A DNA stretch of 64,000 nt, taken from positions 6,944 to 70,943 of the forward strand of contig DATGGU010000022.1 of the NCBI GenBank assembly GCA_035308365.1, in the 5' to 3' direction. This stretch comes from PALSA-505 sp035308365. Lineage in GTDB: Bacteria > Actinomycetota > Actinomycetes > Streptosporangiales > Streptosporangiaceae. The notes below the pieces were generated by a model. The model searched no databases, had not been told where the DNA came from, and saw nothing but the letters and a program-made list of their open reading frames with translations. Below, in pieces: positions 52,442 to 61,128 of the stretch; positions within the stretch are counted from its first letter, which is position 1; every line of letters starts with the position of its first letter. The translations under genes were made by a program, and so were the position numbers.

Positions 52442-52477
52442 GTATTTCATATATCCGTATATGGATATATGAAATAC
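52442..52477. promoter_or_regulatory. AT-rich perfect palindrome, 15-base arms
   Basis: GTATTTCATATATCC (52442-52456) and its exact complement GGATATATGAAATAC (52463-52477) flank GTATAT. It stands out in a very GC-rich genome. It lies in the 442-base gap between the pstS-like gene and the aldehyde dehydrogenase gene, both leftward, so it may be an operator for the Pst-like operon or a terminator for the genes upstream. The other parts of the gap hold the possible PHO box and a tandem repeat. Confidence 0.75.
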
Positions 52478-52577
52478 ACTTCTTTATTACCTTTATTCTT
52501 CGCGTGATAAAGAACCTGGCAAAAAGCTACCTTGATCGAAGCGGCGGCTGTGCGGCCGGCCCGGCGGCTGTTCCCGG

Positions 52578-52636
52578 GCCGGGCAGCACAGCCGGGCAGC
52601 ACAGCCGGGCAGCACAGCCGGGCAGCACAGCCGGGC
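52578..52636 (-). repeat. Tandem 13-base repeat (GGGCAGCACAGCC), about 4.5 copies
   Basis: GGGCAGCACAGCC repeats without error from 52578 to 52636, just after the aldehyde dehydrogenase stop at 52652. Exact identity of the units suggests recent expansion; copy number may vary between strains. Confidence 0.85.
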
Positions 52637-52651
52637 AAGCTCCAGGCGGGG

Positions 52652-54079
52652 TCAGTCCAGCGAGCTCATCACGTGCTTGATCCGGGTGTAGTCCTCGAAA
52701 CCGTACAGCGACAGGTCCTTGCCGTAGCCAGAGTGCTTGAAGCCGCCGTGCGGCATCTCGGCCACGATCGGGATGTGCGTGTTGATCCACACGCAGCCGA
52801 AGTCCAGCCGCCGCGACATCCGCATGGCGCGCGCGTGGTCGCGGGTCCAGACGCTGGAGGCCAGGCCGTAGTCCGTGCCGTTCGCCCAGCGCACGGCCTC
52901 GTCCTCATCGGAGAACCGCTGCACCGTGATCACCGGGCCGAAGATCTCGTCACGGGCGATCTCATCCTCCTGCAGCACCCCGCTGACCACGCTTGCCTCA
53001 TAGAAGAACCCACGGCCACCGACCCGGTGCCCGCCGGCCCGCACCTGAGCGTGGTCGGGCAGCCGGTCCATCAGCCCGGTGACCCTGGCCAGCTGGTCGG
53101 GGTTGTTCAGCGGCCCGAAGTCGGCGTCGGTGACGTCCGGCCCGCCCACGGTCTGGCTGCGGGCCTGCTCGGCCAGCGCGTCGACGAAGTCGTCATGGAT
53201 TCGCGGGCCGGCCAGCACCCGGGCCGCCGCCGTGCAGTCCTGGCCGGCGTTGAAGTACCCGGCCACCGCGATCGCCTCGGCGGCCTTGGCCACGTCGGCG
53301 TCGTCGAACACCACGACCGGGGCGTTCCCACCGAGTTCGAGGTGTACCCGCTTCAGGTCCTCGGCGGCGGCGATGGCCACCTGCCTGCCCGCCCGGACGC
53401 TGCCGGTGATGGAGACCATCGCGGGCGCCGGGTGCGAAACCACCGCCCGGCCGGTGTCCCGGTCGCCACAGACCACGTTGATCACGCCTGGCGGCAGGAA
53501 CTCGTTCATCAGGCTGGCCATGGCCACCGTGCTGGCCGGGGTGGTGTCCGACGGCTTGATCACCATCGTGTTGCCTGCGGCCAGTGCCGGTGCCCACTTC
53601 CACACGGCCATCATCATCGGGTAGTTCCACGGCGTTACGGCCGCGCACACACCGACCGGCTCGCGGCGGATGAACGAGGTGAAACCGGTCATGTATTCGC
53701 CGGCCGAGCGGCCATCCAGCATCCGGGCCGCCCCGGCGAAAAACCGGATCTGGTCCACCATTGGAGGGATTTCCTCGGACCGGGTCAGGCCCACCGGCTT
53801 GCCGGTATTCTCACTTTCGATTGCGACGAATTCGTCGGCCCTGGCCTCGATGGCGTCGGCGATCCTGAGCAGCGCGAGGCTGCGTTCGGAAGGGGTGGCA
53901 TCCCGCCAGCCCTCGAAGGCCGCGGACGCGGCGCTGAAAGCGGCATCCACGTCGGCGGGCCCCGATACCGGCGCGGTCGCGAAGACTTCACCGGTGCTCG
54001 GATTGATGAGATCGGACCGGCGGTCGGTCATGGGATCGGCAGCGTTCCCGCCGATGACGTTATGCAGGTCCTTAGCCAC
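52652..54079 (-). CDS. NAD(P)-dependent aldehyde dehydrogenase, gamma-aminobutyraldehyde dehydrogenase-like
   Basis: This 475-residue enzyme has AAVTPWNYPMMMAVWKWAPALA, the catalytic Glu in HLELGGNAP and the nucleophilic Cys in GYFNAGQDCTAAARV; DEIFGPVITVQRF is also typical. The nearest well-known type is the aminobutyraldehyde/betaine aldehyde group, so it may oxidise an amino-aldehyde from polyamine or lysine breakdown. It starts 15 bases after the saccharopine-dehydrogenase-like gene, and an amino acid permease is divergent from that, which supports a catabolic role. Confidence 0.88.
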   Translation of the reverse strand: MAKDLHNVIGGNAADPMTDRRSDLINPSTGEVFATAPVSGPADVDAAFSAASAAFEGWRDATPSERSLALLRIADAIEARADEFVAIESENTGKPVGLTRSEEIPPMVDQIRFFAGAARMLDGRSAGEYMTGFTSFIRREPVGVCAAVTPWNYPMMMAVWKWAPALAAGNTMVIKPSDTTPASTVAMASLMNEFLPPGVINVVCGDRDTGRAVVSHPAPAMVSITGSVRAGRQVAIAAAEDLKRVHLELGGNAPVVVFDDADVAKAAEAIAVAGYFNAGQDCTAAARVLAGPRIHDDFVDALAEQARSQTVGGPDVTDADFGPLNNPDQLARVTGLMDRLPDHAQVRAGGHRVGGRGFFYEASVVSGVLQEDEIARDEIFGPVITVQRFSDEDEAVRWANGTDYGLASSVWTRDHARAMRMSRRLDFGCVWINTHIPIVAEMPHGGFKHSGYGKDLSLYGFEDYTRIKHVMSSLD

Positions 54080-54094
54080 AATTTCCTCCGTTAA

Positions 54095-55312
54095 TTAATT
54101 AAAGGCCTGACGAACTACGGGAGTTCTTTCCTCGCAAGCCCACGGCGAGCCGTAGTCGGCGAGCAGGTCGAGGAAGGGGTCGGCCGGGAGCGCTTCGGGG
54201 CCGAGTACCCCGGCACCCGACCATGCGCCCGAGTCGACCAGTTCGAGTGCCACCACCGGGTTGACCGCCGTCTGCCAGACCACCGCCTGAGAGCCATACT
54301 CGGCCATCGACCAGGCGTTGTCGACCACGTGATGCAGATACACCTCACGCGGCGCGCCGTCCGGCCCGGTGCCGGTGACCCAGGTGCCCGCGCAGGTCAG
54401 CCCGCGCATCCGGTCGCCCAGCGTCGCCGGATCCGGCAGGCAGGCCGCCACCACGTCGCGCGGTGAGACCATGACCTCGCCGGCCCGCACCGGGGTGGTG
54501 GCGTCGAGTCCCAGCTTGTGCAGGGTCTGCAGGACACCGATGAACTCGGCGCCGAGGCCGTACTTGAACGTGACCCGGTTGGCGTCCACCCAGCGCGGAA
54601 CCAGCAGTACTTCCTCGTGCTCCACGTTGACGCACTCGACCGGCCCGATCCCGGCCGGGAAGGTGAAGGTCTCCGGCTCGCTGAACGGCTCGGTGGTGAA
54701 CCAGCCCCGGTCCCGCTCCCAGATGACCGGCGGGTTCAGGCACTCCTCGATCGTGGTCCAGATCGAGAACGTCGGTGCGAAGTCGTAGCCGTCCACCACG
54801 AGGTTCGCGCCGTCCCGCACGCCGATCTCGTCGATCCGGCTGAACAGGTGGTCGGCCGCGTAGCGTGCGAACACGTCGGACAGGCCGGGCTCCACGCCCA
54901 TGCCGACCAGGGCCAGCAGCCCGGCGCCGGCCCAGTCCCCGGCCGCGGCGAACTGCTCGTCGCCCAGCTTGACGCCGCACCTGCGGTAGGGCTCGGCGGC
55001 GTCCGGCATGGACAGCGACATCGCCATGTCGAGATAGTGCACCCGGGCCGCCAGAGCCGCACCGAACAGCGGCATGACGAAGCGTGGATCGGTGGCGTTC
55101 AGCAGCACGTCGCAGCCGTGCGCCTCGATGGCGGCCCGGACCGCGCCGCCGTCCCTGGCGTCCAGCCTGATCGCTGTGGATGTGTCCCCGGCCGCGCGCT
55201 GCGCCCTGGCCAGGTCGTAGTCGGCGATGACGAGTTCGGCGAAGCTGCGCCGGGCGGCTATCCGGGCGATGGCTGTGCCCACTCCGCCGGCCCCCACGAG
55301 AAGGATGCGCAT
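54095..55312 (-). CDS. Saccharopine dehydrogenase-like NAD(P)-binding protein
   Basis: The protein has 405 residues. The Rossmann motif ILLVGAGGVGTAIARIAARR is at the start, VIADYDLARAQ follows, and VLLNATDPRFVMPLF, ALVGMGVEPGLSDVFARY and the C-terminal LHHVVDNAWSMAEYGSQAV match the saccharopine dehydrogenase/carboxynorspermidine-type family. It should reduce or oxidise a C-N bond linking an amine to a keto acid. Its operon partner is an aldehyde dehydrogenase, so lysine or polyamine catabolism is the most coherent reading. Confidence 0.87.
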   Translation of the reverse strand: MRILLVGAGGVGTAIARIAARRSFAELVIADYDLARAQRAAGDTSTAIRLDARDGGAVRAAIEAHGCDVLLNATDPRFVMPLFGAALAARVHYLDMAMSLSMPDAAEPYRRCGVKLGDEQFAAAGDWAGAGLLALVGMGVEPGLSDVFARYAADHLFSRIDEIGVRDGANLVVDGYDFAPTFSIWTTIEECLNPPVIWERDRGWFTTEPFSEPETFTFPAGIGPVECVNVEHEEVLLVPRWVDANRVTFKYGLGAEFIGVLQTLHKLGLDATTPVRAGEVMVSPRDVVAACLPDPATLGDRMRGLTCAGTWVTGTGPDGAPREVYLHHVVDNAWSMAEYGSQAVVWQTAVNPVVALELVDSGAWSGAGVLGPEALPADPFLDLLADYGSPWACEERTPVVRQAFN

Positions 55313-55476
55313 GTCGTGGATACTAACCCGCTATGGCACGAATTCCAGCGTTGACATCGAGTTGTGACTACGGAAACCTTTGCAATACGGATTAATTGGT
55401 GCTAGAACCGTCGCACCTGAGGTTCCACCCGGAGCCGTAGGGTGTCTTTCCGGCCCAGCAAGTGAGGGTGAGGGCA

Positions 55477-57045
55477 ATGGCCACCGCCGAGTACGTCACA
55501 CAGCCCACCGAACAGCCCACGGACAAGGGCCTGAAGTCCGGCGCGCTCGGGCTGATCTCCACCACGATCATCGCGACCGCCTCGGTCGCGCCCGCCTACA
55601 GCATCGCCGCGACGCTGGTCTTCGTGGTGGGTGCGGTCGGGCTGCAGTCGCCTGCCGTGGCGGTGCTCGCGTTCGTGCCGATGCTGCTGACCTCCATCGG
55701 CTACAGCGAGCTGAACAAGGCGGATCCGGACTGCGGGACCACCTTCACCTGGGCCACCCGGGCGTTCGGCCCGAAGACCGGCTGGGCCGGCGGCTGGGCC
55801 ATCGTCGCCGCCGACGTGCTGGTGATGGCGAGCCTGGCCCAGGTGGCCGGCCAGTACGGGTTCCTGCTGTTCAACACCAAGAGCATCGGGAGTAACCCCA
55901 CCAGCGGCTGGGTCCTGCTGGTCGGCGTGCTGTGGATCGTGGCGATGACCTACATCTGCTACCGGGGCATCGAGGTCTCCGCCAATTTCCAGAAGGTACT
56001 GCTCGGCATCGAGCTGGTGATGCTGACCGTGCTGTCCGTGACCGCGCTGGTCAAGGTCGGCAACGGGACCGCTCCGCGCGGCCACCTCACGCCGAGCTGG
56101 TCCTGGCTCGACCCGTTCAAGATCCCCTCGTTCAGCGCCTTCGCCAGCGGCATCATCCTCATGGTGTTCATCTACTGGGGCTGGGATACGGCAGTCTCGG
56201 TCAACGAGGAGACCAAAGACAGGAACAAGACCCCCGGCCGGGCCGCGATCCTGTCCACCCTCATCCTGCTGGCCACCTACGCGCTGGTGATCTTCTCCGC
56301 GCAGTCGTTCGCCGGGATCGGGACCAGCGGCAACGGCCTGGGCAACACCAACAACGCCGGGGACGTGCTGTCCGTCCAGGGCGGCGCGGTGTTCGGCACG
56401 TCCGGCTTCGGCTCGTTCCTGACCCACCTGCTGCTGCTGATGGTGCTGTCCTCGGCCGCCGCCTCCACCCAGACCACGATCCTGCCCACGGCGCGGACCA
56501 CGCTTTCGATGGCGGTGTACAAGGCGATCCCGCGCTCGTTCGCGAAGATCCACCCGCGCTATCTGACGCCGACAGTGTCGACGCTCGTCATGGGTGGCAT
56601 CTCGATCATCGTCTACGTGATGTTCAACTACATGTCCAACGGCATCGGCGTGATCGGCGACGCGGTCATCGCGATCGGCCTGTACATCGCCTTCTACTAC
56701 GGGCTGACCGGCTTCGCCTGCGCCTGGTACTACCGCAGGAACCTGACCAGCAGCGCGCGCAACCTGTGGATGCAGGGCATCCTGCCGGTCGCCGGCGGCC
56801 TGATGCTGTACTTCCTCGGCGGCTGGAGCCTGTGGCTGGACTACGACGTGGCCACCGCGAACGACTACACGATGTGGACGGTGCCGGTCATCCACTGGCA
56901 GGTCGGTGGCGCGTTCGTGATCTTCATCGTGTCCGCGCTCGTCGGCGTGGTCGCCTTCGTCTACTGCCGGTTCGCCGCTCCGGCCTTCTTCAGGAAGCAG
57001 ACCCTGACCAGATCGACGCAGACCCTCGTTCCCGACACCAACTGA
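55477..57045 (+). CDS. APC-family amino acid/polyamine permease
   Basis: This 522-residue transporter has about twelve helices; the first (ALGLISTTIIATASVAPAYSIAATLVFVVG) carries the helix-breaking segment typical of APC transporters. SELNKADPDCGTTFTWATRAFG lies between helices 2 and 3. ATG 55477 is favoured over GTG 55462 by GTGAGGG 9 bases upstream. It is divergent from the saccharopine-dehydrogenase-like/aldehyde dehydrogenase pair and probably brings in their substrate. TAGGGT at 55438 is a possible -10 element. Confidence 0.9.
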   Translation: MATAEYVTQPTEQPTDKGLKSGALGLISTTIIATASVAPAYSIAATLVFVVGAVGLQSPAVAVLAFVPMLLTSIGYSELNKADPDCGTTFTWATRAFGPKTGWAGGWAIVAADVLVMASLAQVAGQYGFLLFNTKSIGSNPTSGWVLLVGVLWIVAMTYICYRGIEVSANFQKVLLGIELVMLTVLSVTALVKVGNGTAPRGHLTPSWSWLDPFKIPSFSAFASGIILMVFIYWGWDTAVSVNEETKDRNKTPGRAAILSTLILLATYALVIFSAQSFAGIGTSGNGLGNTNNAGDVLSVQGGAVFGTSGFGSFLTHLLLLMVLSSAAASTQTTILPTARTTLSMAVYKAIPRSFAKIHPRYLTPTVSTLVMGGISIIVYVMFNYMSNGIGVIGDAVIAIGLYIAFYYGLTGFACAWYYRRNLTSSARNLWMQGILPVAGGLMLYFLGGWSLWLDYDVATANDYTMWTVPVIHWQVGGAFVIFIVSALVGVVAFVYCRFAAPAFFRKQTLTRSTQTLVPDTN

Positions 57046-57139
57046 CCGTCCCGCGGCGGCGCGGATCCCCCGGCGCGGCCGGCAGCGCGGATCACCCGGC
57101 CGGCCGGCGCTTCGGCGGGCCGGTGTCGGTGGCAGCGCC

Positions 57140-57145
57140 TACGCT
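57140..57145 (+). promoter_or_regulatory. -10 element for a leaderless pcrA transcript
   Basis: TACGCT lies 7 bases before GTG 57153 and there is no ribosome site, so transcription probably starts at the start codon. Confidence 0.55.
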
Positions 57146-57152
57146 TGGGCAC

Positions 57153-59366
57153 GTGACGGTAACGGCGGCGGACGCACTTCTCGAAGGACTCAACCCACAG
57201 CAGCGGGCCGCCGTGGTGCACCATGGCGGGCCGCTGCTGATCGTGGCCGGCGCGGGCTCGGGCAAGACGCGCGTGCTCACCCACCGGATCGCCTACCTGC
57301 TGGCGGAGCGGGGGGCCAAACCCAGTGAGATCCTCGCCATCACCTTCACGAACAAGGCGGCCGGCGAGATGGCCGCCAGGGTCGCCGCGCTGACCGGTGC
57401 GCGGTCCAGGGCCATGTGGGTGATGACCTTCCACTCGGCCTGCGTGCGGATCCTGCGCCGGGAGGCCAAGCGGTTCGGCTATCCCTCCGCGTTCACCATC
57501 TATGACCAGGCCGACTCGCAGCGGCTGATGGCACTGGTCTGCCGGGAACTCGACCTCGATCCCAAGTACCACCCGCCCAAGGCCCTGCTGGCGCAGGTCT
57601 CCAACCTCAAGAACGAGCTGATCGACTACGAGACGTTCGCGTCCACCGCGGACGGCTACCGGGGCAAGGCGCTCGCCGAGGCGTACGCGGAATACCAGCG
57701 CCGGCTGACCGCCTCGGGGGCGATGGACTTCGACGACCTGATCATGATGACGGTGCACCTGCTGCAGGCCTTCCCCGACGTCGCCCAGGAGTACCGGCGC
57801 AGGTTCAGGCACATCCTGGTGGATGAGTACCAGGACACCAACCACGCTCAGTACGTCCTGGTCAGGGAGCTTGCCGGGGAAGCAGGCGGGGATCCGCCGC
57901 CGGCCGAACTGTGCGTGGTCGGCGATGCCGACCAGTCGATCTATGCATTCCGCGGCGCGACGATCCGCAACATCGACGAGTTCGAGCGGGACTTCCCCGA
58001 CGCCCGGGTGATCCTGCTCGAACAGAACTACCGGTCCACCCAGAACATCCTGGCCGCGGCGAACGCGGTCGTAGCCAACAACGAGAGCCGCAAGCCGAAG
58101 AACCTGTGGTCCGACCAGGGCGCCGGGCCGCCCCTGGTTGGGTACGTGGCCGACAGCGAGCACGACGAGGCGGCGTTCGTCGCCGAAGAGGTGGACAAGC
58201 TCACCGACGAGGGCGCGGCCACCCCCGGCCAGGTGGCGGTGTTCTACCGGACGAACGCCCAGTCCCGGGTGTTCGAGGAAATCTTCATCCGGGTCGGGCT
58301 GCCCTACCGGGTGGTCGGCGGGGTCCGGTTCTACGAGCGGCGCGAGGTCCGTGACCTGCTCGCCTACCTGCGGCTGATCGCCAACCCCGAGGACGAGCTC
58401 TCGCTGCGCCGGATCCTGAACGTGCCCAAGCGGGGCATCGGCGACCGGGCGGTGGAGAGCGTCTCGGCCCACGCCCAGCGGCAGCGGATCACGCTGCCCG
58501 CCGCGCTGGCCCAGGTCGGCGATGTGCCAGACCTTGCCACCCGCTCGGCGCGGTCGATCGCCGAGTTCAACGCGCTGATCGCCTCGCTGCGCGAGCTGGC
58601 CGCCGGGCCGGTGGCCGAACTGGCCGAGGCCGTGCTGGACCGGACCGGGTACGTGGAGGAACTGCAAGCCTCCGAGGACCTGCAGGACGAGAGCCGGATC
58701 GAGAACCTCAACGAGATGATCAACGTGGCCAGGGAGTTCGACAACTCGAACCCGGACGGGACGCTCGCCGAATTCCTCGAGCAGGTCTCGCTGGTGGCCG
58801 ACGCCGACGAGATCCCCGAGGGTGAAGACCACGGCGGCCTGGTCACGCTGATGACCCTGCACACCGCGAAGGGCCTGGAGTTCCCCGTCGTCTTCCTCAC
58901 CGGCCTGGAAGAGAACGTCTTCCCCCATCAGCGCTCGGCCACCGACCAGAAGGAGCTGGAGGAGGAGCGGCGGCTCGCCTACGTCGGGATCACCCGCGCC
59001 GAGCACCGGCTGTACCTGACCCGCGCGGTGGCCAGGAGCTGGTGGGGCCGGCCGGAGTTCCACAAGGCCTCCAGGTTCCTCGCCGAGATCCCGCCGGGGC
59101 TCATCGAATGGCGCCGGGACGAGCGGGCGGCCGCGCCGCCGGCGATGGAGCGCGCCGCCCAGCGGCCGGGGGTCAGCTCGCCTGGCAACCGCCCGGTACC
59201 CGCACTGTCACCGGGCGACATGGTCACCCACGACAAGTTCGGGCTCGGCACGGTCATGACCGTGGACTACCCTGGCAGCGACCGGGCCGAGGCCAAGATC
59301 GACTTCGGCGGCGAGTACGGCGTCAAGCACCTGGTGCTGCGCTATGCCCCCCTGGAGAAGCTGTAG
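57153..59366 (+). CDS. pcrA: UvrD/PcrA-type DNA helicase
   Basis: This 737-residue 3'-5' helicase of DNA repair and replication has motif Q LNPQQRAAV, motif I VAGAGSGKTRVL, Ia ITFTNKAA, II VDEYQDTN, III VVGDADQSIYAFRGA, IV EQNYRST, V LMTLHTAKGLEFP and VI EERRLAYVGITRA in order. The C-terminal segment PGDMVTHDKFGLGTVMTV is the RNA polymerase-interacting domain found in PcrA. GTG 57153 follows a -10-like element at leaderless spacing. A broken toxin gene begins 19 bases after its stop. Confidence 0.95.
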   Translation: MTVTAADALLEGLNPQQRAAVVHHGGPLLIVAGAGSGKTRVLTHRIAYLLAERGAKPSEILAITFTNKAAGEMAARVAALTGARSRAMWVMTFHSACVRILRREAKRFGYPSAFTIYDQADSQRLMALVCRELDLDPKYHPPKALLAQVSNLKNELIDYETFASTADGYRGKALAEAYAEYQRRLTASGAMDFDDLIMMTVHLLQAFPDVAQEYRRRFRHILVDEYQDTNHAQYVLVRELAGEAGGDPPPAELCVVGDADQSIYAFRGATIRNIDEFERDFPDARVILLEQNYRSTQNILAAANAVVANNESRKPKNLWSDQGAGPPLVGYVADSEHDEAAFVAEEVDKLTDEGAATPGQVAVFYRTNAQSRVFEEIFIRVGLPYRVVGGVRFYERREVRDLLAYLRLIANPEDELSLRRILNVPKRGIGDRAVESVSAHAQRQRITLPAALAQVGDVPDLATRSARSIAEFNALIASLRELAAGPVAELAEAVLDRTGYVEELQASEDLQDESRIENLNEMINVAREFDNSNPDGTLAEFLEQVSLVADADEIPEGEDHGGLVTLMTLHTAKGLEFPVVFLTGLEENVFPHQRSATDQKELEEERRLAYVGITRAEHRLYLTRAVARSWWGRPEFHKASRFLAEIPPGLIEWRRDERAAAPPAMERAAQRPGVSSPGNRPVPALSPGDMVTHDKFGLGTVMTVDYPGSDRAEAKIDFGGEYGVKHLVLRYAPLEKL

Positions 59367-59385
59367 TTCAGTCGGGCAGCCAATA

Positions 59386-59643
59386 AGCTTCGGCCGTCTC
59401 GGCACCCCGCTGGTGGACACCGTAAAGGGCTCCAAGATCAGGAACTTGAAGGAGTTGCGACCTGGCTCTGCTGGGCGCAGTGAGATACGGATCCTCTTCG
59501 TGTTCGACCCGCGGCGGCGAGCTGTGCTGCTCACCGCGGGAGATAAGCGGGGGGAATGGAAAGGCTGGTATGTGAAGGCGATCAAGCAGGCTGAACGCCT
59601 GTACGCCGAGCACTTGGACACCATGAAGGAGGGATCTGGATGA
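59386..59643 (+). pseudogene. N-terminally truncated RelE/HigB-type toxin
   Basis: The frame FGRLGTPLVDTVKGSKI, LKELRPGSAGRSEIRILFVF, LLTAGDKRGEWKGWYVKAIK matches the last two thirds of phage-derived Gp49-like/HigB toxins. About 50 residues that should precede FGRLG are missing, and homology starts right behind the pcrA stop, where the sequence carries pcrA's end in another frame. The end is intact, and its TGA overlaps the ATG of the antitoxin gene (ATGA), as in complete modules. The lost part includes strands needed for the RelE fold, so the toxin is likely dead. Confidence 0.8.
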
Positions 59644-59999
59644 CCACTCACCGCTGGGAGGATGTTGAGCGGGATCTGTTCCCCGCCGATGATGAGCCCA
59701 AGGTGCGGGCTGTTGAGGCCCAACTGCGGGATGAGGTGCGCGCCCACAGGCTGGCCGAGATCCGTCGGGCGCGACACCTCACACAGCAGCAGATAGCAGA
59801 CGTTCTGGGAGTTAGCAAAGCTCGTGTGAGCCAGATTGAGCACGGCCAGTGCAATCGGGCAGCGATCCAGGGCCTAGCCGGCTATGTGGCTGCTCTCGGC
59901 GGCCAGCTAGAACTCGTTGCCAACTTCGGTGATGAGCGCATCGTCATCGCAGGCGAAGGACCCACGGCGGACTACGCTCGCGGATCTGGGAGGCTCTGA
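59640..59999 (+). CDS. XRE-type antitoxin (HigA-like)
   Basis: This 119-residue protein has a complete Cro/C1 helix-turn-helix at residues 38-75 (RRARHLTQQQIADVLGVSKARVSQIEHG), followed by LAGYVAALGGQLELVANFGDERI, as in actinobacterial HigA-like antitoxins. GGAGGG lies upstream of the ATG. The toxin partner is truncated, so this is an orphaned antitoxin that may still repress transcription or neutralise related toxins. Confidence 0.87.
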   Translation: MTTHRWEDVERDLFPADDEPKVRAVEAQLRDEVRAHRLAEIRRARHLTQQQIADVLGVSKARVSQIEHGQCNRAAIQGLAGYVAALGGQLELVANFGDERIVIAGEGPTADYARGSGRL

Positions 60000-60076
60000 G
60001 GCGGCATACATACTGCTGCGGTTACGCTGCCGAGTAGTCCAGGCGGCGCCAGCAGACGGCAGAGCGGGAGGAAGCA

Positions 60077-60496
60077 ATGGCCAGCATCCGGGTGGTCATC
60101 GCGAAGGCCGGGCTCGACGGCCACGACCGTGGCGCGAAGGTGGTGGCCAGGGCGCTTCGCGATGCCGGGGTCGAGGTTATCTACACCGGCCTGCACCAGA
60201 CGCCCGAGCAGATCGTCGCGGCCGCCCTGCAGGAGGATGCGGATGCGATCGGCTTGTCGATCCTGTCCGGCGCGCACATGACGCTGTTCGCCCGGGTGGT
60301 CGAGCTGCTCAAAGAGCGGGACGCAGCCGACATCACGGTCTTCGGCGGCGGCATCATCCCCGATCAGGACATCGGCGAGCTGGAGCGGATGGGCGTCGCG
60401 AAGATCTTCACCCCAGGCGCGTCCACCCAGGAGATAGCGGACTGGGTGCGTTCCTCACTCGGCCCGGCCAAGGACCACACGGCCCACCCCGCCTGA
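60077..60496 (+). CDS. Cobalamin-binding small subunit (methylmalonyl-CoA mutase C-terminal type)
   Basis: This 139-residue protein is a stand-alone B12-binding domain: KAGLDGHDRG contains the DxHxxG motif that coordinates cobalt by histidine, then GLSILSGAH and the FGGGIIPDQD loop. Such proteins pair with separate mutase large subunits (methylmalonyl-CoA, ethylmalonyl-CoA or hydroxyisobutyryl-CoA types), which are not encoded here. GGGAGGAAG precedes the ATG. The 187-base gap behind it, to the convergent SRPBCC remnant, shows no clear feature. Confidence 0.9.
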   Translation: MASIRVVIAKAGLDGHDRGAKVVARALRDAGVEVIYTGLHQTPEQIVAAALQEDADAIGLSILSGAHMTLFARVVELLKERDAADITVFGGGIIPDQDIGELERMGVAKIFTPGASTQEIADWVRSSLGPAKDHTAHPA

Positions 60497-60683
60497 GAAA
60501 GCGTGTCATCCGGGCCGGAGACACCACCACCCCCGCACCGCCCGTCCCCTAGCTACCAAGATCAACAATGCCCGCCGCGATTTCGCAGCACAATCCGGAC
60601 ATGATCGACCCGGCTGTGCTCTGCAGACCGCTCTTCCGCCGTGCTCAGGCCCAGGTCAAAGCTCGAATGGCAGCGGCCAGCGG

Positions 60684-61121
60684 CTAGCTGATGCCGGCCG
60701 CCAGGTCTTGATAGGCGGGGACGATCTCGTTCCACCGCGCCTCGGTGTCACCCTGCTCACGCCCGGCGATGTGGTTTGCGAGATTTTCGGCGTGGATCTG
60801 CCATCCGGCCCCGTAGAAGGCGATCTTGTCCAGCGGCATACCCTGGACCTCGATGACCAGGACGGTCTGGTCACCATCGGCAGTCAGCGTGGCCTCGATG
60901 AACTCGTCGAACGGCGGCACCCCCGGCCCGCCCTGGTAGGACTCGTCCGTTTCCCTGGTCGTCACCAGCAGGCGCCGTGGCGGCTCGCATGCTTCCACGC
61001 GCCCGGTGCAGTCCATGCCAGCATCCTCGACATGCAGCCGGAACGCTCCGCCGGGGCGAAGGTCGCCGTCAACCTGCCCGAACCAGCGGGCCAGGCGGCT
61101 GGGCTCAGTGAGTGCCGACAC
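60684..61121 (-). pseudogene. SRPBCC (AHSA1-type) gene lacking its 5' end
   Basis: The frame encodes 145 residues beginning SALTEPSRLARWFGQVDGDL, which in intact AHSA1-like proteins is preceded by about 30 residues including the first strand. An in-frame TAG lies 8 codons upstream of the GTG at 61121, and no other start exists. The rest of the domain is intact (GGAFRLHVED, LVIEVQGMPLDKIAFYGAGW). The break point coincides with that of the DUF5753 remnant on the opposite strand. A shortened but expressed protein cannot be ruled out. Confidence 0.7.
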
Positions 61122-61128
61122 GCCAAGA

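Noticed and set aside
56961..59063. 700-codon minus-strand open frame opposite pcrA
   Set aside because: Its composition is that of a GC-rich shadow frame, and pcrA on the plus strand has all helicase motifs.
60567..60689. Forty-codon open frame (starts MPAAISQHNP)
   Set aside because: It has no ribosome site, overlaps the end of the SRPBCC remnant, and its composition is not clearly coding.
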